Assembly: GCF_032452875.1 (NCBI RefSeq)
Contig: NC_083869.1
Coordinates: forward strand, 118,550,001-118,614,000
Reading direction: 5' to 3'
Length of the DNA stretch: 64,000 nt
DNA from: Bos javanicus
Lineage: Eukaryota > Chordata > Mammalia > Artiodactyla > Bovidae
Numbering within the stretch: position 1 is the first letter of the stretch; every line of letters starts with the position of its first letter. Under the pieces are notes generated by a model, which was not told the DNA's origin, did no database searches, and saw only the letters and a list, made by a program, of their open reading frames with translations. Shown here piece by piece: positions 25,101 to 37,100 of the stretch. Both the position numbers and the translations under genes were made by a program.

Positions 25101-28100
25101 ACTCCTGCACTTCTCAAGGTACTCTTAACTGTACATTAAAAATGTTTACTTTACTCTTTGTGTTTGTTTGCTTTTTCTGTATTATTTGTGTGAAGTGTTA
25201 CAAGTTTATTACTGTACAGTACCATAGAGTTGATTGTGTTAGCTGGGTACCTAGCCTAACTTTGTTGGACTAACCAACAAATTGGACTTTCAACATGCTC
25301 TCGGAGTGGAGCTTATTAGGAGATAGGCGAGTCTCTGTACTGTCTTTCTTAAAAAAGTTTTTATTGGAGTACAGTCAACTTAAATGTTGTATTAGTTTCA
25401 GGTATACAGCAAAGTGAGTCAGTTATATATATACATATATACACTGTTTTATTTTTTTAGATTCTTTTCCCATATAGGCCACTGCAGTGGGCATACTGTC
25501 TTAAAATTAGACATAAAAGATGGAGCTAGAGGTGGAAAAGCATGATTTGGGAAGGCACAGAAAAAGTGTGTTTAATGATGGTTGCTTTTGCAACACTGAC
25601 TGTATTTTCATTGGCTTTTCTGGGTTCTGGCTTTAATGAAATAAGGATTGAGCAAAATAGAAACATCTCATGGTCACTCTAGCTGACCTAGTATAGACCT
25701 AATGTAGAAATCCCCTCTGGAATGAATATATAGCCATATGTCACCTGGTAAAGCAAAAACAAAACAAAACCTCTTCTTCACATGCACACAGCCACTCACA
25801 CTGAGTCCTGCCTCAGGTGGTTTGTTTTCAAAGTAAATGTTATTTCCTTCATGGAGATGGCACTTTAAAGAATAGAGTGATTGGGAAGCAGGGGTGCCCT
25901 TTAGAAGAGGTTGCTAACTTGGAAAATCTTTTCCTTTGTGGAGAGGCCCTTCAACCCCATCAGAGGGGCTTTGCAGACCTTAGTGCCGCCTATGAAGGCA
26001 AATTCTGTTCTTCAAAGTAACATGTGACATTCATCATATAAGAAACGAATTGCCAGTCCAGGTTCAACGCACGATACAGAATGCTTGGGGCTGGTGCACT
26101 GGGATGACCCAGAGGGATGGTACGGGGAGGGAGGTGGGAGGGGGGTTCAGGATGGGGAGCACGTGTACACCCGTGGTGGATTCATGTTGATGTATGGCAA
26201 AACCAATATAATATTGTAAAGTAATTAGCCTCCAATTAAAATAAATAAATTTAAATTTAAAAAACAAAGTAACGTGACATTCACGGACCAGCACTGTCTG
26301 TGTTGTGTGGATTCTGGGGAAGGCGTCAGATAGTTGATGTCTTCCTCTCCAAGACAGTGTGTGAGAGAGAAGCTATGAGGTGAAAAAGACGAAATAGAAA
26401 AGCTTCCATTTTCCTAACTTCCAGCAGAGGTAACCTTGGCCATCTCTGCAAAACCAGGAAGTCATGATCTTCACAAAGCTGGTTTCTGGGGATACCTGCT
26501 CCACTGACTATACGCTAAAGATTCAGTAACTAGGATCTGCATCCACTGGGTTTTCTGGAGAAAGAGATGCTATTTGCACTGTTCATTAAGACCAAGTGTT
26601 TCCACCTAGTCCTAGGGAGTGAATGCTAGGCTATGCACGCATGCTCAGTTGTGTCCGACTTTTTGCAACCCCATGGATGACAGCCCACCTGGCTCCCCTG
26701 CCCATGGGATTATCCCAGGCAAGAGTACTGGGGTGGGTTGCTATTTCCTCCTCCAGGGGATCTTCGTGATCACAGGATCGAACCCATGTCTCCTTGGCTC
26801 CTGCATTGGCCAGCAGATTCTTTACCACTAAGCCACTGGGGAAGCCGTAGTCATAGGGGGTCAAGGATAATTCAGTCTGGGTTAATCAATTAGTTGATCT
26901 TCTCCCACCCTTCATCACGGATGCCCTCTCTTGGTTTCCTCTGGGCTTACAGCTCAGAAGGTGTCACCGCCTCAGTTCTTGAAGGGTCTCTCTAGAGCAT
27001 CTCTTCCTTCTCTAGCCCCTTGGCTTCTGCTGCTTGTGTCTTCTTAGCACCAAACGGCATAAGAAAGCCTGACCCAGTAGCCTAAAAATAGTGGTCAGCA
27101 TCCATGAGGCTGAGAAGAAGGAAATGTGGTTACATGGCCCCAAGCCAGGACCTCTCAAACACAGGTAGGGATGTCCCCAAGGATGTCCTTAACAGGCCAT
27201 TCCTCAAGCTCTCCTGTTGACAGGGAGCACGTGGGCAAGACATGCCTTGCAGCCTTTCCTATGTGTGAATTTTGTGTCTCTTCTTCTTATATTGAAGTTA
27301 TACATGCAAAGAATCTACCAGTCAACATGTGCTCCAATTCACCTCAGCTCATTGGGCTCAAGGATAATATTCTGACTGTTATGCTTTGGAAATATCAGGC
27401 CATTTTGCTTTGGCTCATAATACTATATTATAAGTACAGGCTCTGCATTCTTGTAGCAACAGACCTCAAAGAAGCACTGAGAATGAGATGAAGTATTTAA
27501 AAATTCAGATTGGCAGGACTGGTAATGGGTTGAATGTCTGGGATGGGGTAAGGGAAGGAATCCATGTCCACTTCCAGTCTCCTGGGTTCTTAATGAGATG
27601 AGGGGGCACCAGAAGAGGAGCACATTCAAGACAGAAAGACAAGGACTGTGGTCTGGGGCACAGTGGGTTTTAGACATGATGAAAGACATGTAATTTTATG
27701 ATTTAAAAAAAAGTAGCATTTGGATACTTGGGTACTCAAAAAAAGACCAGGAGACCAGAGACACAGGTCTTAAAGCCCAGGGATGAATGTGGTAGGTCAT
27801 GGGAGTAGTTGTGATCATCTAGGAGAGGAATAAACAGATGACACCACCCTTATGGCAGAAAGTGAAGAGGAACTAAAAAGCCTCTTAATGAAAGTTAAAG
27901 AGGAGAGTGAAAAAGTCGACTTAAAGCTCAACATTCAGAAAACTAAGATCATGGCATCTGGTCCCATCACTTCATGGGAAATAGATGGGAAAACAGTGGA
28001 AACAGTGTCAGACTTTATTTTGGGGGGCTCCAAAATCACTGCAGATGGTGACTGCAGCCATGAAATTAAAAGATGCTTACTCCTTGGAAGGAAAGTTATG

Positions 28101-31100
28101 ACCAACCTAGATAGCATATTCAAAAGCAGAGACATTTCTTTGCCAACAAAGGTCCATCTAGTCAAGGCTATGGTTTTTCCAGTAGTCATGCATGGATGTG
28201 AGAGTTGGACTGTGAAGAAAGCTGAGTGCCGAAGAATTGATGCTTTTGAACTGTGGTGTTGGAGAAGATTCTTCAGAGTCCCTTAGACTGCAAGGAGATC
28301 CAACCAGTCCATCCTAAAGGAGATCAGTCCTGGGTGTTCTTTGGAAGGAATGATGCTGAAGCTGAAACTCCAATACTTTGGCCACCTCATGCGAAGAGTT
28401 GACTCATTGGAAAAGACTCTGATGCTGGGAGGGATTGGGGGCAGGAGGAGAAGGGGATGACAGAGGATGAGATGGCTGATTGGCATCACCGACTCGATGG
28501 ACGTGAGTTTGAGTGAACTCCGGGAGATGGTGATGGACAGGGAGGCCTGGTGTGCTGCGATTCATGGGGTCGCAAAGAGTCGGACACGACTGAGTGGCTG
28601 AACTGAACTGAATTGAGGAGAGGAAAATGGGCAGGGGACAATAGGACAGAGCCCTGCAGAATTCCAACATTCCAGGTTTGGAAGCTGAAAAGAAAGAAGA
28701 AACATGTTAGAAAAATCAAAGAGAGTGGAGTGTCATGGAACAAATCATAAAGAGTGTTTCTAGAAGGAAGAGGTGAATGGCCCTCCCCACCACCTCCCCA
28801 CTTCCTCAACACCCACCAGAGTCCCAGCTACCCATCACCAGGTAGGCCGGTCCCCAAATCTGTGATTGTTTTGTACCTAGACTGTCATGCAAGCACTGTC
28901 GTGTGAATTTCTTCTTCTAGCCTGTGGTGTAGAAAGGGTAGCTTCATCTAGATGAAGAGGTGCTATCCATTAGATGAATTGCTTCCCACCACTAGGGTGG
29001 CCCAGGAGAGGGACCAGGTGCCCATTCTCTGGCCATTTCTGCAGAACAGACACATGACCCTCATACATAGAAATCATAGTATATAGAGATTCACATGTTA
29101 TTGCCACATAGATTATCACCGAAAATTAAAAGGAAGAAATTTAATTCTTCTTGCCCACCAATGGGCTCCTTCCTTGATCATTCTTATTTTGGTCTATAAA
29201 TTCTATAGGTTTTTTTTTTTTAAGATTTTTTTTTTATGTGGACCACTTTTAAAGTCTTTATTGAGTTTGTTACAATATTGCTTCTGTTTTATGTTTTGGT
29301 TTTTTGACCGTGAGGCATATAGGATCTTAGTTCCTCAACCAGGGGTTGAACCTGCACCCCCTGCATTGGAAGGGGAAGTCTTAACCACTAGGATGCCAAA
29401 GAAGTCCTCATAAATTCTGTAGTTTTAACATGTGCTACTTGTTACTCCACAATACTTAGATGCAAACACTATCAATTTTTTTCTTTTAAAAAATAAATTT
29501 TATTTATTTTTAATTGAAGGGTAATTGCTTTACAATATTGTGTTAGTTTCTGCCATACATCAGCATGAGTCAGTCATAGATCTATATATGTCAGCCATAG
29601 GTATACACATGTCCCCTCCCTCTTGACTCTCCCTCTCACCTCCCACTCCATCCCACCCCTTTAGTATGTCACTGAATGAAATAAAATCTGGCTAAAGGCC
29701 CCACATACTGAGCCTGGTGAAAAATCCCACGCCAGTTGACTGTGGGCCCTTCCATCTTCCTTACACAGGCAAAGCATCAGGTCTTCCATGGGCTCAAAAA
29801 ATTAGGGTAAGACCTTGGCCTTCAACTCCAGTGGTTGCCATTACCACAGTTCCCAGCCATTGAGAGATGGCACCTCCACACCTAGATGCCAAGCTAAGGA
29901 TGGCCTTCCCTAGGCTTCAGAACCAGAGAGGTCTGTCTGCCCTGACATACACCTGATTACCTGTGCCCATTGTCTTTCCAACCAGAGGCACTGTTGCAGG
30001 CTCAGGGGCTCTCCAGAACAAAATCCATAGCCCAGGAACGCCTCTCCATGTCCTTCAATTCACAGAGAACTTACAGCAAGGAAAATGCGATGCAGTGATC
30101 TCTCAGATGTTTATCCTACCATGTAAAGTCTCAGTAGGGACTTTCCCGGCTTATGACAGTGCTACCAGAGCGGGCGGTACCGGTGCAGCCCCTGGTCAGA
30201 GAACTAAGATTCCCAACACGACCAAAAGACAAAAAAAAAAAATCTCAGTAAATCACTCTTCAATGAGTCAATGTAAATGATGCAGTGTAGATAACTAGAT
30301 GAGACACTGTATTCCTGAGACAGATTTTGCCTTCAGAATAATAAATTTCTCAGATTATCTTTAATTTATCCTTTTATGTGGCTGTTGAAAGACTTTTCAG
30401 AATATCTGTCTCTATAAAGAAAACTTTGAAAGTTTAACACAGAGCCACTTCCTCCTGAACTTCACTGCAGACCAGACTGTCTTCTCCCTGAACTCTTGTA
30501 AACCATTTTGAGAATGGTTTCCAAGTAGCGCCTGGGTACGAGTAAAGGCTATATGTCTACAGTGCCAACCACAGGGTTGACTTTCCAGAGTCTTGCTGAT
30601 CCCAATGATGTCTACATCATTTCCTCTTCTAGCCAGAAGACTCAAATAAATGCGAGGTGTGCAGTAGAGAGAAAGCGCTGTTATCCTGTGATACGTGTCC
30701 AAGGTTCTTTCATGGGAACTGCCACATTCCACCTAAACTTGCTACCAAGTGAGTGAGACCTGGCTCCCTCCTGCCCTTCCTTCTTATGTTTCTCCCATCA
30801 TGCACACTCAGACTGCAAAGTTGTCTCTTGTTGTATGTGTCTTGATTCAGAAGCAGAGTCCTTATGTATCCGGATTCAGAAATAAGATACATAGCTGTTT
30901 AACAGTGCTAGTAGCAGTAGATTAACGAGAAGAAAACTCTTCAAGTGGTGATTAGGTATAATAGAGAAAGGAATTACCCTCGCTTCCCTCACTTGATTCC
31001 TGGACCCATGCATTTTGATGGGATGATGACACCCTATATTAGCTGCTGGTTTAAAACATGTACCACTGCTGTGGAAACATCAATCTGAGGCTGAATTTTG

Positions 31101-34100
31101 CAATAAAGAACTGATGATCTGAGCCACAGCCAGCTCCAGCTCTTGCTTTTGCTGATGATATAATAGGAGCTTCTCCATCTTTGGCTGCAAAGAACATAAT
31201 CTGATTTCAGTATTGACCATCTGGTGATGTCTGGGTGCAGTCATCTCCTGGGTTGTTGGAAAAGGGTGTTTACTTTGACCAGCATGTTCTCTTGACAAAA
31301 CTGTTAGGCTCTACTGTTCTTCATTTTGTACTCCAAGACCAAACTTGCCTGTTATTCTGGGTATCTCTTGACTTCCTAATTTTGCATTCCAATCCAATAT
31401 AATGAAAAGGACGCCCCTTTTTGGTGTTCATTCTAGATGTTGTAAGTCTTCATAGAACTAATCAGCTTCAGATTCTTTGGCATCAGTGGTTGGGGCATAG
31501 ACTTGGATTACTATGATATTGAATGGCTTGCTTTGGAAACAAACCAAGAACATTCTGTTGTTTTTGAGATTGAGCCAAATATTGTATTCTGTACCCTTTG
31601 ATTGACTATGAGTCCTACTCCATTCCTTCTAAGGGAATTTTGCTCACAGTGGTAGATATAATGGTCATCTGAATAAATTTGGGCTTAAATTGAAGAAAGA
31701 AGGGAAAACCACTAGACCATTCAGGTATGACCTAAATCAAACCCCTTACAAATATACAGTGGAGGTGACAAATTGATTCAAGGGATTAGATCCAGTATGC
31801 AGAGTGCCTACTATGGACAAAGAACTATGGACAAAGGTTGTAACACTGTACAGGAAGCAGTGACCAAAATCATCCCAAAGAAAAAGAAATGCAAAAAGGC
31901 AAAATGGTTGTCTGAGGAGGCCTTACAAACAGCTGGGGAAAGAAGAGAAGTGAAAGGCAAAGGAGAAAGGGAAAGATATACCCAACTGAAAGCAGAGTTT
32001 CGGAGAATAGCAATGAGGGCTAAGAAGGTCTTCTTCAATGAACAATGCAAAGAAATAGGGGAAAACAATAGAATCAGAAAGACTAGAGATTTCTTCAAAT
32101 AAATTGGAGATATTAAGGGAACATTTTATGCAAGGATGGGCACAATAAAGGACAGAAATGGTAAGAACCTAACAGAAGAGGAGAAATTAAAAAGAGGTGG
32201 CAGGAATACACAGAAGAACTATACAAAAAAGATCTTATGGACCAAATAACTGCCATGGTCTGGTCACTCACCTAGAGCCAAACATCCTAGAGTGTGAAGT
32301 CAAGTGACCCTTAGGAAGCATTAATGTGAACAAAGCTAGTGGAGGTGATGGAATTCCAGTTGAGCTATTTCAAATTCTAAAAGACGATGCTGTGAAACTG
32401 CTGCACTCAACATGGCCACAAATTTGGAAAATCCAGCAGTGGCCACAGGACTGGAAAATGTCAGTTTTCATTCCAGTACCAAAGAACATTCAAACTACTG
32501 TACAATTGTGCTCATTTCATATGCTAGCAAGGTAACGCTCAAAATACTTCAAGCTAGGCTTCAGCAGTACATGAATCAAGAACTTCCACATGTACAAGCT
32601 GGATTTAGAAAAGGCAGAGGAAAAAGAAATCAAGTTGCCAACATTCATTGGATCATGGGAAAAGCAAGAGAGTTCCAGGAAAAAGCATTTACTTCTGCTT
32701 TATTGATGACACGAAAGCCTTTGACTGTGTGGATCACCAAAAAAAAAACCTGGAAAATTCTCAAAGAGATGGGAATACTGGACCACCTTACCTGTCTCCT
32801 GAGAAACCTGTATGCGGGTCAAGAAGCAACAGTTGTAACTGGACATGGAAAAATTGACTGGTCTAAAATTGGGAAAGGATTCCTACCAGGTTGTATATTG
32901 TCACTCTTTGTATTTAACTTGTATGCAGAGTACATACGGAAAATGCTGGACTGGCTAAACCACAAGCTGGAATCAAGATTGCTAGGAGAAGTGTCAACAA
33001 CCTCAGATATGCACATGATACCACTCTAATGGCAGAAATCGAAGAGAAACTAAAGAGCCTCCTGATGAGGGGGGAAGAAGAGAGTGGAAAAGGTGACTTA
33101 AAACCCAACATTCCTAAAACTAAGATCATGGCATCTGGTCCCAGTGGAAACAGTGACAGATTTTATTTTCTTGGGCTCCAAAATCACTGCAGATGGTGAC
33201 TGCAGCCATGAAATTAAAAGATGCTTGCTCCTTGGAAGAAAAGCTATGACAAAACTATACATCATATTAAAAAGCAGAGACATCACTTTGCTGACAAAGG
33301 TCCATATAGTCAAAATTATGATTTTGCCTGTAATCATGCACGGATGTGAGAGTTGAACCATAAAGAAAACTGAGCATCAAAGAATTGATCCTTTTGAATT
33401 GTGGTGCTGGAGAATATTCCTGAGAGTTCCTTGGACTGAAAGGAGATCAAACCAGTCAATCCTAAAGGAAATCAGTCCTGAATATTCATTGCAAGGACTG
33501 AGGCTGAAGCTGAGGCTCCAATACTTTGGCCACCTGATGCAAAGAGCCAATTCACTGGAAAAGACCCTGATGCTGGGAAAGATTGAAGGCAGGAGGAAAA
33601 AGGGATGACAGAGGATGAGATGGTTGGATGGCATCACCAACTCAATGGACATGAGTTTGAGAAAACTCCGGGAGATAGTGATGGACATAGGAGCCTAGCA
33701 TGCAACAGTCCATGGGGTCGCAAAGAGTTGGACATGACTGAGCGACTGAACAACAACAACAAAATGGGAATATCACAAAGCTGACAAAGCTGGGACTGTT
33801 CTGAGCCTTCAGAAGATGATCATCGCAGTTTTATCAAGTCAGCTGATCTGGAATCTCAGGGTTCAGGATAAGATGCCTGACTTCTGTGGGTGTGAATCCA
33901 CTGCTGCATTTCCTTTGTGATAAAGTGTATCTGTGGTCGGAGGTGATGACATGTGAGATAACACATAGAAGGCGAAGGCATTCTAGAAGTAGTAGAATTC
34001 CTGTGGCCAAGGAGGAGAATCTCTACCAGGATTATGTCCGTCCCTATGAGGACAGAGCACTTTCCCTCCAAAATGGGAGGAGGCTAATGTAGCTCATCTG

Positions 34101-37100
34101 CTCCCATGAAGCTTCCAGAGATTGTGCCACCTCAGGAATTCAGCAAAGAGAGGCAATGCCAAAGAATAGTCAAACTACTGCACATTTGCACTCATCTCAC
34201 ATGCTAGTAAAGTAATGCTCCAAATTCTCCAAGCCAGGCTTCAACAATACATGAACCGTGAACTTCCAGATGTACAAGTTGGTTTTAGAAAAGGCAGAGG
34301 AAGCAGAGATCAAATTTCCAACATCTGTTGGATCATTGAAAAAGCAAGAGACTTCCAGAAAAATGTCTATTTCTGTTGTATTGATTATGCCAAAGCCTTG
34401 ACTGTATGGATCACAACAAACTGTGGAAAATTCTTCAAGAGATGGGAATACCAGACCACCTGACCTGCCTCTTGAGAAACCTGTATGCAGGTCAGGAAGC
34501 TACAGTTAAAACTGGACATGGAACAACAGACTGGTTCCAAATAGGAAAAGGAATACGTCAAGGCTGTACATTGTCACCCTGCTTATTTAATTTATATGCA
34601 GGGTACATCATGTGAAATGCCAGGCTGGATGAAGCACAAGCTGGAATCAAGATTGCCAGGAGAAATATCAATAGCCTTAGATATGCAGATGACACCACAC
34701 TTATGGCAGAAAGTGAAGGACTAAAGAGCCTCTTGATGAAAGTGAAAGAGAAGAGTGAAAACGTTGGCTTAAAGGTCAACATTCAGAAAACTAAGATCAT
34801 GGCATCCAGTCCCATCACTTCATAGCAAATAGATGGGGAAACAGTGGCAGACTTTATTTTCTTGGGTTCCAAAATCACTGCAGACAGTGATTGCAGCCAT
34901 GAAATTAAAAGATGCTTACTCCTTGGAAGGAAAGTTGTGACCAACCTAAACAGCATATTCAAAAGCAGGGACATTACTTTGCCAACAAAGGTCCGTCTAG
35001 TCAAGGCTATGGTTTTTCCAGTGGTCATGTATGGATGTGAGAGTTGGACTATAAAGAAAGCTGAGCACTGAAGAATTGATGCTTTTGAGCTGTGGTGTTG
35101 GAGAAGACTCTTGAGAGTCCCTTGGACTGCAAGAAGACCCAACCAGTCCATCCTAAAGGAAATCAGTCCTGAATTTTCATTGGAAGGACTGATGCTGAAG
35201 CTGAAACTCCAATACTTCGGCCACCTGATGTGAGGAACTGACTCATTGGAAAAGACCCTGATGCTGGGAAAGATTGAGGTGGAAGGAGAAGCTCACGACA
35301 AAGGATGAGATGGTTGGATGGCATCACCGACTAGATGGACATGAGTTTGAGTAAACTCTGGGAGTTGGTGATGGACACAGAGGCCTGGTGTGCTGCAGTC
35401 AGTCCATGGGGTCGCAAAGAGTCAGACACAATGAGCGACTGAAGTGAACTGAACCGACAGGAATTCAGCATAAATGTCTGCAGCTGGGCATTCTGCAGAG
35501 GTAGAAGAATTCACTTTTCTGTGGAGCTCTGTATCGTCAGGCCACCCTTGCACCATGGGCACTGTAACGGCCCCCCTTGAGCAACCTCCAGGGTGGCCCA
35601 GGAGAGATGCTAAATGACATCTCTAGGTTGGATCACTCTCTCTTCCTCTCAGATTATCAAGAGTGCCCCGGGACAGAGAACCTTGTAGAGGAAAGTAGAG
35701 AACAAATCTAGGGGCGCATGAAAAACATGTGGCCTTCTCTTGGTAGAGTTCCCTTCCAAGAAGTTTCTGCAGTGTAGATTCTAGACACAAAGATAGCAAT
35801 GACTGAAAAAAATGCCTATGGTTTATGCTCTGTGCTTATTCAGCAAAGCTGAGAAGAAGGGCTGATTTAATGATTTTTACTGTGAGTTGATGGATCATCA
35901 AGGCCCAAGACTCCAGTGCTTAACATACCAATTTCCAGTTCTTTACTTCTAAAAGGCTGAATTCATGACCAAACTCACAGTAGCTCAGACAGGAACCCTA
36001 AGTTTTGAGGAGAATGAGAGTCCTGACCCACTGTGGTACTGCACTTAGACCATCAGTCTTCTACCACTGCTGATGGGAGAGCTGTTTTTGGCAGTTAAGC
36101 CCAAATGGGGCTTCAGCACAGAAGGGTGTCAGAGAGAAGTTGTGTCCAAGTGGAAACTACCAATTACTCCTGAACAGAGGACTTTAGCAGCTATGGAGAC
36201 AATGGTTGAGTCATAGAGAACCTGGCTTTGTTGACCTTATATTTGACCTCTCAGGAACCCATGGAGTTGCATCTTCTGCCAGATAAAGGATCTTAAAAAA
36301 TGTTGCCCAGAAAGCCAGCCAATTTATCAGGAATCTGAGATCCTGCAGAAGCGGATGCTGCCTAGAGAGCAGTTGGTGAGTTGAAATGTAAACCTAAGCC
36401 CCCTCCTTTCTGTTTACACAAGAGAAGGAGCACCATCTTGCAGGGAGCAGGAGGAGGAGTGCCCAAGGCAAACTGCTGTGTCTTGATGTGTTCTGATCAC
36501 ATTACCTGACACCAAAATCCATAAGCCACAGAAAATTCCCATTCTGTGTTTGTTTGGGAGGTATGCAGGTTTGGGGGTTGTGCATTGATCTGATCATTCT
36601 TTCCAAGCTGCTCATCACTTAAAAATCTTGTCTATCTTTGGCAGAAATGTGAATTTCTCCTCTTGAAGGTCTATTGCTCTCCAAAAAGCTCCTTTTTTGT
36701 CTCAGAACCACATTATGTAAGTAACAGCAACAAAAACTGCAAACTGGTATTTGTCAAATTTGTGATATGAATCAATGGGCACACATCGCCAATCTCTTTG
36801 CCTTGCTGATGGATGTCTTAGTCAGCTCAGTCAGCCCTTAGAAGCTTAGGCTGTTATAACAAACTACCATAGATTGGGTGGCTGGAGGCTGAACGGTCAA
36901 GATCAGGGTGTCAGCATGGTCAGGCCATAGTGAGGGCTTGCTTTCAGGTTGCAGCCAGCCACTTCTCATCTTGTCCTCCTCATATGGTGGAAAGGGAGAG
37001 AGAAGTCCCTGGGATCCCTTGTGTAAAGGCACTAATCCTATTTGGAGGGCCCCATCCTCACAATTACCTAATTATCTCCCAGTGGTCCCACCTCCTAAGA

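Noticed and set aside
27852..28286. Long ORF (144 codons) that could be called a gene
   Set aside because: It is BovB LINE C-terminal coding sequence; the same protein appears in many copies in this window and is flanked by a target-site duplication.
32412..33029. 205-codon ORF in the BovB at 31-34 kb
   Set aside because: It is BovB reverse-transcriptase sequence partly in the correct frame and partly shifted, with a mutated catalytic box.
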